Assembly (NCBI RefSeq): GCF_030704535.1
Contig: NC_081807.1
Coordinates: forward strand, 15,258,001 to 15,322,000
Reading direction: 5' to 3'
Length of the DNA: 64,000 nucleotides
Source of the DNA: Vitis vinifera
Taxonomy: Eukaryota; Streptophyta; Magnoliopsida; Vitales; Vitaceae
Shown: positions 1-10,878 of the stretch, one piece after another
Layout: each line of letters begins with the position of its first letter
How positions within the stretch are numbered: position 1 is the first letter of the stretch
Notes under the pieces: model-generated
Database searches by the model: none
What the model was told of the DNA's origin: nothing
Seen by the model: only the letters and a program-made list of their open reading frames with translations
Position numbers and translations under genes: made by a program

Positions 1-1385
1 TTTTTAAAAAAAAAAAAAAAAATTAAGAACACAAAGTTTTTAAAGTTTTAAACAATCTTTTATATTTAAATCTTTTCTCTTACTATAAAAATGAGTAGAT
101 TTTATAGAAGAGTTTAAAAATAAAGCAAATAACAAATAACAAACAATAAAAAGTGCTTCCAAACACCACTTTTTTTTTTTCAATAATTTCTATTTTATTA
201 TTACATAGGGAAAGACCAGTAATTTGTTTATATTAAATATGTAGAGGTATATTATTTTTTACTTGTATTTTATTTGATTAAAACATGTATAGGAGCCACG
301 ACAAGGCAAAATCATTACAATCAAAGTTTAATTAGCATTTCATTGGAAATCATTTTTCAAATATATGTTATTGAGAAATCTCAACTGTCACAGGGAAAAA
401 AAATTGTGAAATGACTACTTGATATCATTTAATTTTGAAAGGATATCATTGTTAGAGATGTATGTTAAATATTTAAATCAATTCTATAATTGTTATAAAT
501 ATTTAAATAAAAAAACATAAATAAATTATATGATTTAACATTTTTTTTCAATCAAACTGACTATAATAAATAAGGTTGATAATCCACTCCATCCACAAAA
601 TCAATAAACAAAAAGTATAGTTTTATTTTTTTTTATTTTTTATAATTATTCATTTAAACAAACTACACTCTTTGTCTCTTACCATTTCAAATATTAATAT
701 TCATTTTAAAAATATTAGTATACATTATATTTTTTAAAGTAGTACTATTGATTTTAATTTATATATATATATAAATTGTAATAATCATTTTTAAAAGTTG
801 GTGATTTGAGAAATTTTGTTTCTAATATTCATGAATTTAAACTTATGCCTTTTTTCTCAAAATAAATAAATAAATATTATTAATTTATTATGAATAATGT
901 TATTTTTTTAAATATAATGTTTGATTATTTAATAAAAATATTGTTATTTATCATAACTTTTTAAAAATTTATTCTCTATTTTTAATTCGAAGAAATAAAA
1001 TTTTAATATTCATTTTGAAAAAATACCCAATGATGTGATGTGAAAAAATACCCAATTATAATAAAGTTTCTTTCTATTTTTACTTTTATTTTTTATTTAA
1101 ATAATTATTTAAAAAAATCTGAAACTAAAATCATTGCCACGTAGGCCATCCAAGTGAGATGCACAATATAGATGCAATAACTTGGTGGTAATAGGATGCA
1201 TATATTGAAATATTATACCGATTTAAAAATATTATTTTAAATTAATTATATGTACTATTAAGAAATTGATAACAAATTTTATTATGTAGATAAAATAAAA
1301 AATTGACTCCATTTTCATTTAGATTTTTATTTTAATTTATGTAAAAATTCAATTTAATAAAATTAATTCTCATTATTTATTTTTA
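1..1385. repeat. RLP 3'-flank duplicate, copy A
   Basis: Non-coding, very AT-rich. The stretch matches 38615-39972 almost base for base, including the tract after the poly(A) run at the start, the 'gtataggagccacgac' area near 290 and the 'cattgccacgtaggcc' block near 1132. In the other copy this sequence directly follows the broken RLP at 35259-38285, so an RLP gene probably ends shortly before position 1. A more diverged third copy is at 12513-12995. No gene is seen in it. Confidence 0.85.
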
Positions 1386-2960
1386 TTATATAAAGGGTCA
1401 AGTGATCCCCTTGTCTCTCTTAATTTATTGGACGAACACAAACTCATTTGGCCTTTAAGGAGATAGGTGGATTTAGGCCGTCTTAAATTTAGATTTGGGT
1501 ATAGAACATGACTCCAAGCTCAGTCCAGCCCAAATAGATCACATCGTATTGGGTCTCAATTTGGGCTTATTGAGTTGACCTGGGCCAACCCGATTAAATT
1601 CAATGGGAGGCAATATGGTATCATCATCACTAGTATACAGTTGCTGGTCTTATTTTAGTATTCACTCCGTTTTGGAGTTTTCTCAGTCCCAATTCGCTAG
1701 CCAACTTTTCATAGTTGTAATTGGCATTAAACTAGGTTTAATTTATAATCAAATATTATTAGCCGTAAACTCATTCCAATCTCTAGTTAAATTGGGCAAT
1801 TTTCACGTGAAAACTTATATTGTAATTTATATTATCGGGCATTATAGTAAATACTTGCAAATAACTAAATTCATGTCATGATTTAACTATGTCATATCAT
1901 ATTTAAATTAGTAAGAGACATACCAAAATGGGGAAAAAAACTCACCAACATGTACATATTTTGTTAGAAACAAATTTCTTTGATGAATTGCTCCATTTCT
2001 AGGTAGATTGTTCCATAGTTTATATGACTCTATTTTGTTTGTTTTCATTGCCTTGTATTTAGATTTGTCAGAAACAAATCTTTAAAGGTTTTGCGTCTTT
2101 CTAGTTATGGATTATTGGGATTCAACCTTATTTCAATTGGAAATCTAAAGTCTTTAAAGACTTTGAATCTCTCTAATTGTGGATTCTCAAGATCCATCTC
2201 TGCTTTGGTAGAGAACCCTACAAACTTCTCCCATAATTAGCTAGGAGTCATTCCTTCTCATGTAAATGGTTTTCAGGTATACCCTTTGTCAACTTAGGGT
2301 ATAACTTGTTCCACAGACAATTCTATTTTGGTTGTAAATGGGTTTTCAAGTCACTCCTATTGTTTTATTAGAATTTTTTTTTTTTTTTTGGCTCACATGA
2401 TGTGTTCATCATCATATGCATGAAATGGGAAGAGCTAAATGATCGGTGTGTTCATCATCATTGGTTTGAAGGCAATATTTTGACATAATATAATAAAAAT
2501 TTGTAACTAAATAATTTATACTACTTTGAAAGCTCGATCAAACACTTACTGACATAGGTGTATCATTTTCTTTATTTTTCATATTTTTTTATAATAAATA
2601 TTTTTCACTTCAACAATGGAGAACTAAGATGATTACAATTGAATTATATGAAAGAATATTTTGAGTTTTTTTTATGAGACTTTAACTGATCATCTAAAAT
2701 ATTTTACTGTAGATCAAATATTAGAAACATCATTGTTTTTTATTTTCTTTTTTGGTTTGAGATAATGTCTTCATGATACAACTATATATTCAAGGAAGCT
2801 TCTCCCATAAGAGAGAAAAGGAAATGAAAAAAAAAAAAATGGGAATTCTAAAGAAGACCACTAGTGTCTTGTGGAAATTGAGACAAAAGAAAAAAAAAAT
2901 ATCAACAAGGATAATCCAATTGAGGGAAAATTGAGAAGATCGACCTCATAATAAGCCAAT
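960..2960. repeat. Local direct duplication, unit 1
   Basis: This unit and 3205-5745 share the same order of landmarks: the 'cattgccacgtaggcc' block (1132 and 3362), the 'gttgacctgggccaacccgatt' block (about 1574 and 3970), an RLP scrap (2080 and 4410), and the 'gaagaccactagt' block (about 2852 and 5682). The period is about 2.2-2.8 kb, longer on the right because the second unit gained an LTR. Apart from the RLP scrap no gene is visible; the short reading frame at 1603-1881 lies in duplicated non-coding sequence. Confidence 0.8.
2080..2350 (+). pseudogene. RLP leucine-rich-repeat scrap 1
   Basis: About 270 bp resembles the LRR part of the intact RLP gene (around 8791-8872 joined to 9022-9165). 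Recognisable blocks are 'ggaaatctaaagtctttaaa', 'tctctaattgtggattctca' and 'gtcattccttctcatgtaaa'. Compared with the intact gene a piece of about 150 bp is missing at the same point as in scrap 2 (4410-4705), so that loss came before the local duplication. It has no open frame and no promoter, and is non-functional. Confidence 0.75.
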
Positions 2961-3204
2961 GTGACCTATGGGTCACGACTTTATGCGTATCCAAGTAAGT
3001 GAGTGTCTATTATACTTTATAAAAAAGATAAAAGCTCAAGGATTGTCATATCATGGAGACTAATTCAAATTAGATATTTCTTTCATTCCAAGTCAAACAA
3101 ACTTGTATTTGGGGCAAAAATAATAAAAAGATTTCACATAGTTTTGTCAAGGAGGTCTCTACGCTTATCCTACTTCTCCTTTTTAGCCAAAAGTTTATAA
3201 ATTA
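2361..3204. other. AT-rich spacer, no gene seen
   Basis: Contains homopolymer runs and the 'gaagaccactagtgtcttgtgg' block shared with 5682. The frame at 3003-3200 has no recognisable protein features. Nothing else is supported here. Confidence 0.6.
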
Positions 3205-4409
3205 ATATACATATAATTATTACTTATTTTCAATTCAAAGAAATAAAAATTTAATATTTATTTTGAAAAAAAAATGACCCAAGGAGGTGTTGTGGCCTTA
3301 TAATAAAGTTTCTTTCTATTTTCTATGTAAATAATTATTTTAAAAAATCTGAAACTAAATTCATTGCCACGTAGGCCACCCAAGTGAGGCCACACAACAT
3401 TGAAGCATGATAGATGTAATAACTTGGTGGTAATAAGATGCATGGATTAGAATATTATACAAATTTTATTATGTAAATAAAATAAAATAAAATAAAAAAT
3501 TGAATCCATTTTCATTCGGATTTTTATTTTAATATGTATAGAAATTCAATCTAATAATATTCTCAACATTTATTCTTATTATAAAAAAGAGACAAGTGAT
3601 CACCTTGTCTCTTTTAATTAATACCCTTGTTATTAAACTCAGCACTAATTGTAATTTTTTTTTTTTTTTAAAAAAAAGAACCCTAATGTATGCAATCTTC
3701 AGTGGGGTCCACACTACCGCCTCATGCTTCATCCATTTTTTTAAAAAAAAATATTTACTTCTACTAATTTTATATATATATTTTTATTAATAAATTAGCA
3801 TTTCTCATTTGTATGCTCGTTCTGATTAAATCCATAGATTTGTTGGACACACACGAACACATTAGGATTGAGCAAGTTTGAGGAGATAGGTGGATTTGGG
3901 CATGAAACTCCAAGCTCAATCCAAACCAAATTGCACACATCTTATTGGGTTTGAATTTGGGCCTATGGAGTTGACCTGGGCCAACCCGATTTAATTCAAT
4001 GGGAGGCAATTTGGTACCATCATCACTAGCATACAATTGTGGTCTTATTTTAGTATTCACTCGTTTTTTAGTTTTCTCAATCCCAATTCACAAGCCAACT
4101 TTTCATAGTTGTAATCGGCTTCCATATTTCCTAATCCATGAGTTTTAGACACCAATTAAATATAATTAGCATTAAACTAGGTTTGATTTATAATTAAATA
4201 TAATTAGCCTTAAACTAATTCCAATCTCTAGTTGAATTGGGTATTTTTCATGTGAAAACTTATATTGTAATTTATATTATCGAGTATCATAATAAATACT
4301 CTTAAATAACGAAATTCATGTCAAGATTTAACTATTTTCATACCATATTTAAATTAGTAAGACATATACTAAAAAAGGGATAAAAGTTCACCAACATATA
4401 CATATTTTG

Positions 4410-4705
4410 TCAAAAACAAATCTTTAAAGACTTTGGGTCTTTTTGGTTGTGGATTCTCGAGATCCATCCCTATTTCAATTGGAAATCTATATTCTTTAAA
4501 GACTTTGAATTTCTCTAGTTGTGGATTCTTATGATCCATCTTAGCTTTGCTAGAGAACCTTATAAACTTCTTCCACAATCAGCTAGAAGGAGTCATTCCT
4601 TCTCACATGTAATGAGTTTTTAGGCCTATCCTTTGTCAACTTAGGGTATCACTTGTTCAACGGGACAATATCATCTTGGTTGTAAATGGGTTTTCAAATC
4701 ATTTA
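4410..4705 (+). pseudogene. RLP leucine-rich-repeat scrap 2
   Basis: Second copy of the LRR remnant at 2080-2350, with the same internal gap relative to the intact RLP. Recognisable pieces are the LRR phrase around 4480-4545 and the 'agtcattccttctcacatg' stretch near 4592. There is no open frame of useful length. Confidence 0.75.
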
Positions 4706-4747
4706 TTCCATTGTTTTATCATAATATTTTTTTTGGCTCACATATGT

Positions 4748-5572
4748 GTCCCAAAAATTCTTTTGCAAATAAAATTATATTGTTTTTAATAATTTGTATA
4801 AGTCACTTTTATTCAATGAAAACAAATTGAAATACTTTTGTAAATAAAATTTTAAAAATTCATTCTTTTTTAGTAAAAGCAAATAAAACAATTTTTGTGG
4901 CTAAGTTGAAATTTTGTAACCAAATTGAAATTTTGTAATAAATTCTTTTGATACAATAAATCTAAATAACTTTTTTTGAAATTGAGAAAATAAGTTGACT
5001 TTTTTTTAAATAAATAAATTGAAATCATTAATTAAAAATCATTTTTTATAAAATCCTTTGAAATTTCTTGAAAACCATTTTTTTTAATACTTTTTTTTTA
5101 ATTTAGTTCAATAAATCATTTTGCATAATCCTCTTGTCATTTATTTTGTGTATTCTTGTAATTAGATTTCATCATTATTTGTGCATATTGATTTTTACCA
5201 TGACTTGTACATACTCATTTGCATGAATATTTTTCTTGGTATCCATAATTAATTAATTAATTGTAACAATTCCCTTAATTCGTTTAGTAGAGACCGTATG
5301 TATACAGGCTTAGAGGGTTGTTACGGCTCACCACCGTACCTTCCCAATAAGTAACTTGACCCCCGGACCCAGACTCGAATTTTTAGAGACCTGTTTTTTC
5401 CTTCAGGAGTCACACTTAGGGCTTTTCTTTCTTATTTTGTTTTTCCCTTAAAAAAATAAAACAAAAATAAGTGATGACTCTAAGTCTTTTTCTAAAAATC
5501 AAAATTTTCACCAATAAAAAAACGAGTTTCGTCATCGAGTGAGAACGCATTGAGCGAAATATGGGATCCACA
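4748..5572 (+). mobile_element. Solo LTR-like remnant (Gypsy-type LTR end)
   Basis: The right 320 bp (5248-5572) closely resembles 25970-26292, the right end of the LTR-bounded unit at 17316-26292. Shared pieces include 'gtagagacc', 'taccttccc', 'cagactcg', 'ggagtcaca', 'tttctttctt' and the terminal 'ccaca'. Unit 1 of the local duplication has no such sequence between its matching flanks, which marks this as an insertion. The left boundary is set by where similarity to unit 1 stops. No coding domain is present. It is an old, broken LTR copy; target-site repeats were not convincing. Confidence 0.65.
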
Positions 5573-5756
5573 CATTTTTTTTATTTTCTTTTTTGGTTTA
5601 AGATAATTTCTTCATGACAACTATATATCCAATGAAGCTTTTCCCATAAGAGAGAAGAAAATGAAAAAATAGAATTCTAAAGAAGACCACTAGTCTTTTG
5701 TGGAAACTGAGACAAAAGGGAAAAAAATTCAACAAGGATATAATAATAATAATAAT

Positions 5757-5871
5757 AAAAATTTCACATATAAAGGGATTCCACCTAGTTTTGATTAAAA
5801 ATACATAGATTCCACCTAATTTTGATTAAAAATCCATCCTCTTGCCTTATTTTTCTTTTGTAGGCAATCAA

Positions 5872-5905
<34 letters not shown>

Positions 5906-6010
5906 GTATTAATAATAATAATAAAATTTCACATATAAAGGGATTCCACCTAGTTTTGATTAAAAATCCATCCTCTTGCCTTATTTTTCTTTTCTAGGCA
6001 ATCAAAAGTT
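5757..6010. repeat. Direct repeat pair around an AAT microsatellite
   Basis: A block beginning 'aatttcacatataaaggg' and including 'attccacctagttttgatt' and 'catcctcttgccttattttt' occurs at about 5760-5865 and again at about 5925-6000. Between the two is an (AAT)n run of about 60 bp (5866-5925). The pattern fits slippage or local duplication. Confidence 0.85.
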
Positions 6011-7080
6011 TATATAATTATTTACATATAATTATAATCATGCTTCTTTTAATCTAAAATTTATTTGATCTCACTTCTATCGATTCTATAATTGGTTGGT
6101 GAATGATGCTTTAGAGTGATTCCAAATTATGACGTACCTATTATTTTTCATACATGATCTAAAAAACTATGATATGATTATAATTATTTCACTTTTCATA
6201 GAGAAAAATCCAAAGTATATGTATATATAATACTTATCTTCCTTCCAAAATTAGATTTTACTTTCACTTTGTAGTGTTTCTAAAATTGAATTCTCAAGTA
6301 CTCAATAATTCTTCTCATAACTAGTTGAATGATATGTTGGAAGTGCATTGTATGAGCTAACAATGCCTTGCTTTTTTTTTTTTATATAATTATTTTTTTA
6401 CAAAAGAAACATTTATACACTAGTACATGCAAAAACCATGACTGAAAAATGGATAAGGTATAGAATTTAATAGATGAAAAGAAAAGCAAATGTGATAATA
6501 ATGACAAATCAAAACATATAGACTATGTCTAGTTCCTAGAAAATAAAATAAAAACGAAATATGGAAGAAAAGAAAAAATTACAACACTTTTATATATATA
6601 TATATATATATATGCAAAATACAAGGAAATCATAATAAAAATAGTAATAATAATAAAGTCCAAAAATGATAAGGTAGGATACAAGATAATAACTTTTACA
6701 TTTACATATATATTTAGTTTCAAGAAAACGAAACCTTTTAGCTTTGCATTCTACTTGTATCATTTCTTTTTGTTTTTACTAGTAAAGAATCCAGTGAATT
6801 TTCTTTGTCATGGGGAGGGACCATCAAAATTGCTTTATTATAGAAAATAAAATATTAGAAATATTATTTTCTAACAAATGATGTTGATGGCTGACATCTT
6901 ACATATATTGTCATAATGGAGATATACGTGAGAGTGAAGGTAATAAATACTTTCTTCTCATTGCTATTGGTTGACGCTTTCTCATAGTCATTTTATTTGT
7001 GTTATTCATAAAAACTTCTACTTTAACCTTACGTAATATGTTTCTTTTTGAATTTTCAATATCCTACCTAATCTTACCCA
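6011..7080. other. AT-rich spacer, no gene seen
   Basis: Contains a (TA)n run at about 6589-6612. The minus-strand frame at 6529-6723 reads through this low-complexity DNA and is not called. Nothing else is supported. Confidence 0.6.
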
Positions 7081-7267
7081 TTGGACACTCCTAACTTGCA
7101 AATTTAGCTATGGTTATTAAGTCATAGAAGTCCAGCTTTGTGTTATTTTCTTCTCATCTGTCTCCTTTTTTCCACAAAATTGTGCCCTATATACGAATTA
7201 GTTAGCGGAAGATGACTTCTATGACTCAAGAGAGTCATGGGTGAATTTGCAAGTTAGGAGTTTCCAA
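7081..7267. mobile_element. Hairpin MITE with about 52-bp terminal inverted repeats
   Basis: Positions 7081-7132 (starting 'ttggacactcctaacttgca') are inverted at 7214-7267 (ending 'tgcaagttaggagtttccaa'), with some mismatches. The middle is about 80 bp. The whole is non-coding and could fold into a long hairpin, as expected of a miniature inverted-repeat transposable element. The target-site duplication could not be fixed, so the superfamily is open. Confidence 0.7.
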
Positions 7268-7282
7268 CACGGCGGGATGATT

Positions 7283-7380
7283 TTCTTGTCTTCTCTAATT
7301 CTACCAAACTATGCCTTCATGACTGGAGCCTCCTTGTGCTCCACCTTAAGAAGTCGTTATCTAATATTGACAGGCTTTTA
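7283..7380 (+). pseudogene. RLP N-terminal scrap
   Basis: The stretch from 'tcttctctaattctaccaaa' to 'ctccaccttaagaagtcgtt' matches the start of the intact RLP at about 8002-8100, which encodes the mature N-terminus (Ser-Asn-Ser-Thr-Lys-Leu-Cys followed by the Leu-rich LRR cap). It begins right after the hairpin MITE and has no signal peptide or LRRs after it. It is a fragment of another RLP copy about 550 bp upstream of the intact gene. Confidence 0.75.
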
Positions 7381-7754
7381 GATCTCATTATTTCACCAAG
7401 TGTTGATCACTACTTTTCTGGTTTGGGACCATTTCTTCCTTATATTCAAAGACGCTTTTCCAATAAGAAAGAAAAGAAAATGAAGAACTTGAAGTTTTTG
7501 AAAAAACTTAAAGAAAAATACGAAGGAAAGAAAATAGTAAAGGAAAAATAAAAGAGAAAAATGAAGAAAAAGAAGAAGATATAAAGTTAATAAATTAATG
7601 TTTATTTGGGTTTCTAACTCATTCTACTTATTTTTTATTTTTTATATAAAGATAAAATAATATAAAAAATATATAAAATTTTATTTAATTGTAATTATAT
7701 ATGATTTTTTTTTTCAAAGTGAAATCAAACAATAAAAAATCAATATTCAAAGTG
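7381..7754. other. Spacer upstream of the RLP promoter
   Basis: A-rich, low-complexity sequence (many 'gaaaagaaaa' stretches). The frame at 7336-7551 is lysine-rich low complexity that begins in the RLP scrap; I do not call it a gene. Confidence 0.6.
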
Positions 7755-7932
7755 AAAGGACACGAGAATTAATGTGTTGGAAATTCTAACAAGAAAAGTC
7801 TTGTTTAGGCTTCCCTGTTTAAGTTCAAAATTTCCAAGAGGTTTTCCACATTGAATCATTTGCGTATAAATTGGAGTGTACTCATCACCATTTCTCTCAT
7901 CTCACCACTCTCTGTCAATTGCTTTGGGAAGA
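7755..7932 (+). promoter_or_regulatory. RLP promoter with TATA box
   Basis: A block of about 170 bp is conserved in front of three RLP copies (7755-7932, 15815-15979, 35056-35258). Shared parts are 'acaattaatgtg', 'gaaaagtct', 'gttttcca', 'tgaatcattt' and the TATA box. Here the TATA box is 'tataaa' at 7865-7870, about 65 bp before the ATG at 7933, leaving a short 5' leader. The conservation across decayed copies supports a shared proximal promoter. Confidence 0.75.
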
Positions 7933-10878
7933 ATGATGTCTAGACTCCTCCTCCTCTATTTTCTTTTCTTACTCTTGTCCTCTCAGATTCTTTCCTCCTC
8001 TTTCTCTTTCTCTAATTCCACCAAACTATGCCCGCATCACCAGACCCTTGCTCTACTCCACCTTAAGCAATCATTCTCTATCAACAATTCTAGTTCTTTG
8101 GATTGCCATGCCGTTGGTGTCACGTCTTATCCCAAAACAGAGTCTTGGAAGAAGGGCAGTGATTGCTGCTCATGGGATGGGGTCACATGTGATTGGGTGA
8201 CAGGCCATGTAATTGAACTGGACCTCAGTTGCAGTTGGCTCTTTGGCACCATCCATTCCAACACTACCCTCTTCCTCCTTCCTCATATACAAAGGCTCAA
8301 CCTGGCTTTCAACAACTTTAGTGGGTCCTCTATTTCAGTTGGGTTTGGTCGGTTCTCAAGCTTGACGCATCTCAATCTCTCTGACTCTGGATTTTCAGGC
8401 CTAATTTCACCAGAAATATCTCACCTCTCCAACTTGGTTTCACTTGATCTCTCTTGGAATTCTGACACAGAATTTGCCCCGCATGGCTTCAATTCTCTGG
8501 TTCAAAATTTAACCAAGTTGCAAAAGCTTCACCTTGGAGGTATATCCATCTCTTCAGTTTTTCCTAATTCCTTGCTAAATCGATCTTCTTTGATATCATT
8601 ACATCTCTCTTCGTGTGGATTGCATGGGAGATTCCCTGACCATGACATTCACCTTCCGAAACTTGAGGTTCTCAACTTATGGAGAAATGATGATCTCAGT
8701 GGAAACTTCCCACGATTTAATGAGAACAATTCCCTTACGGAGTTGTATTTATCATCCAAAAATTTCAGTGGAGAGCTTCCTGCTTCAATTGGCAATCTAA
8801 AGTCTCTGCAGACTTTGGATCTCTCCAATTGTGAATTCTCAGGGTCCATCCCTGCTTCGCTAGAGAACCTTACACAAATCACTTCTTTGAACCTCAATGG
8901 GAATCATTTTAGTGGTAAAATTCCAAATATTTTTAATAACCTTAGAAATTTAATTTCAATAGGGTTATCTAACAACCATTTTAGTGGTCAGTTTCCACCA
9001 TCAATCGGAAATCTAACAAACCTTTATTACTTAGACTTCTCTTATAATCAGTTAGAAGGAGTCATTCCTTCTCATGTGAATGAGTTTTTATTTTCAAGTC
9101 TATCCTATGTCTACTTAGGATATAACTTATTCAATGGGATAATACCATCTTGGTTGTATACTTTGCTATCATTGGTGGTGTTACATCTTGGTCATAACAA
9201 ACTCACAGGTCATATTGGTGAATTCCAATTTGATTCATTAGAGATGATTGATTTGAGTATGAATGAGTTACATGGGCCAATTCCAAGTTCAATATTTAAG
9301 CTTGTAAACCTTAGATCTCTTTATCTTTCTTCAAATAACTTGAGTGGCGTTTTGGAGACAAGCAACTTTGGAAAACTTAGAAATCTTATTAATCTTTATC
9401 TTTCAAACAACATGCTCTCATTGACCACCTCTAGCAATTCCAACTGCATTTTACCTAAGATTGAGAGCATAGACCTTTCAAACAATAAGATTAGTGGAGT
9501 ATGGTCGTGGAATATGGGAAAGGATACACTGTGGTACTTGAATCTTTCTTACAACTCGATAAGTGGGTTTGAGATGCTTCCATGGAAAAATGTAGGAATT
9601 CTAGATCTTCATTCCAACTTGTTGCAAGGAGCACTTCCAACTCCTCCAAATTCTACATTTTTCTTTTCAGTCTTTCATAACAAATTGAGTGGAGGAATCT
9701 CACCTTTGATTTGCAAAGTGAGTTCCATCAGAGTTCTTGATTTGTCTAGTAACAACTTGAGTGGGATGCTTCCTCATTGTTTGGGGAATTTTAGCAAAGA
9801 TCTATCTGTTTTGAATCTACGAAGGAATCGATTTCATGGCACCATTCCTCAATCATTTTTAAAGGGCAATGTTATCAGGAATCTTGACTTCAATGATAAT
9901 CGATTGGAAGGCCTAGTACCTCGATCTTTGATCATTTGTAGAAAACTTGAAGTTCTAAACCTTGGGAATAATAAGATAAATGATACATTTCCCCATTGGT
10001 TGGGTACTCTTCCAGAGTTGCAAGTCCTTGTTTTGCGCTCTAATAGTTTCCATGGTCATATAGGGTGTTCCAAACTCAAATCCCCATTCATGAGCCTAAG
10101 AATCATTGATCTTGCTCACAATGATTTCGAGGGTGACTTGCCTGAAATGTATTTGAGAAGTTTGAAAGTAACAATGAATGTAGATGAAGACAACATGACC
10201 AGAAAATATATGGGGGGTAATTATTATGAAGATTCCGTAATGGTGACAATCAAGGGGTTGGAGATTGAATTTGTGAAAATCTTGAATGCTTTCGCAACAA
10301 TTGATTTATCGAGCAACAAATTCCAAGGAGAGATTCCACAGTCCATTGGCAATCTTAATTCACTTCGAGGGCTCAATTTATCTCATAACAACCTTACAGG
10401 ACACATTCCATCATCTTTCGGAAATTTGAAGTTGCTTGAATCACTGGACCTCTCTTCAAACAAGCTAATTGGGAGTATTCCTCAACAATTAACAAGTTTA
10501 ATATTTCTTGAAGTTTTGAATCTTTCCCAAAACCATCTCACTGGATTTATACCTAAAGGTAACCAGTTTGACACTTTTGGAAATGATTCATACAACGGGA
10601 ACTCAGAGTTGTGTGGATTTCCATTGTCAAAGAAATGCATAGCTGATGAAACACCGGAGCCTTCAAAAGAAGAAGATGCAGAGTTTGAAAATAAATTTGA
10701 TTGGAAATTCATGTTGGTGGGATATGGATGTGGATTGGTGTATGGATTGTCTCTTGGGGGTATCATTTTTTTAATTGGGAAACCTAAATGGTTTGTCTCG
10801 ATTATTGAAGAGAATATTCACAAGAAGATCAGAAGGTGTAAAAGGAGTACTTGTCGGCAAGGAGCAAGAAGAAACTGA
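7933..10878 (+). CDS. LRR receptor-like protein (RLP12/Cf-9 type), intact
   Basis: Intronless reading frame of 981 residues. The frame is open further left, but the codon at 7876 is GTG; the first ATG is 7933 (a second at 7936), followed at once by a Leu-rich signal peptide (about residues 1-24). Next come the LRR N-terminal cap with its Cys pair (Cys33; Trp72 to Cys86 with CCSW), then about 25 plant-type LRRs with LSxNxLxGxIP phrasing. A non-LRR island lies near residues 739-785, followed by four LRRs. The C-terminus has an acidic stretch (EPSKEEDAE), a Gly-rich membrane span (about 926-948) and a short basic tail; there is no kinase. In this family such proteins sit in the plasma membrane, recognise apoplastic ligands and signal through SOBIR1/BAK1-type co-receptors. 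The ligand cannot be told from sequence. No break was seen, so it is likely functional. Confidence 0.93.
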   Translation: MMSRLLLLYFLFLLLSSQILSSSFSFSNSTKLCPHHQTLALLHLKQSFSINNSSSLDCHAVGVTSYPKTESWKKGSDCCSWDGVTCDWVTGHVIELDLSCSWLFGTIHSNTTLFLLPHIQRLNLAFNNFSGSSISVGFGRFSSLTHLNLSDSGFSGLISPEISHLSNLVSLDLSWNSDTEFAPHGFNSLVQNLTKLQKLHLGGISISSVFPNSLLNRSSLISLHLSSCGLHGRFPDHDIHLPKLEVLNLWRNDDLSGNFPRFNENNSLTELYLSSKNFSGELPASIGNLKSLQTLDLSNCEFSGSIPASLENLTQITSLNLNGNHFSGKIPNIFNNLRNLISIGLSNNHFSGQFPPSIGNLTNLYYLDFSYNQLEGVIPSHVNEFLFSSLSYVYLGYNLFNGIIPSWLYTLLSLVVLHLGHNKLTGHIGEFQFDSLEMIDLSMNELHGPIPSSIFKLVNLRSLYLSSNNLSGVLETSNFGKLRNLINLYLSNNMLSLTTSSNSNCILPKIESIDLSNNKISGVWSWNMGKDTLWYLNLSYNSISGFEMLPWKNVGILDLHSNLLQGALPTPPNSTFFFSVFHNKLSGGISPLICKVSSIRVLDLSSNNLSGMLPHCLGNFSKDLSVLNLRRNRFHGTIPQSFLKGNVIRNLDFNDNRLEGLVPRSLIICRKLEVLNLGNNKINDTFPHWLGTLPELQVLVLRSNSFHGHIGCSKLKSPFMSLRIIDLAHNDFEGDLPEMYLRSLKVTMNVDEDNMTRKYMGGNYYEDSVMVTIKGLEIEFVKILNAFATIDLSSNKFQGEIPQSIGNLNSLRGLNLSHNNLTGHIPSSFGNLKLLESLDLSSNKLIGSIPQQLTSLIFLEVLNLSQNHLTGFIPKGNQFDTFGNDSYNGNSELCGFPLSKKCIADETPEPSKEEDAEFENKFDWKFMLVGYGCGLVYGLSLGGIIFLIGKPKWFVSIIEENIHKKIRRCKRSTCRQGARRN

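Larger units (their letters stand above)
3205..5745. repeat. Local direct duplication, unit 2
   Basis: Second copy of 960-2960, more diverged than the copy at 38615. It carries RLP scrap 2 and an inserted LTR at about 4748-5572 that unit 1 lacks, so the duplication is older than that insertion. The short frames at 3258-4060 on both strands fall in this non-coding duplicate and are not called as genes. Confidence 0.8.

Noticed and set aside
7876-7932. N-terminal extension of the RLP
   Set aside because: Starts with GTG, right behind the TATA box; the ATG at 7933 precedes the signal peptide.
10482-10766. Minus-strand frame of 94 codons
   Set aside because: Antisense shadow of the RLP 3' end; the same shadow appears at 37790-38197.
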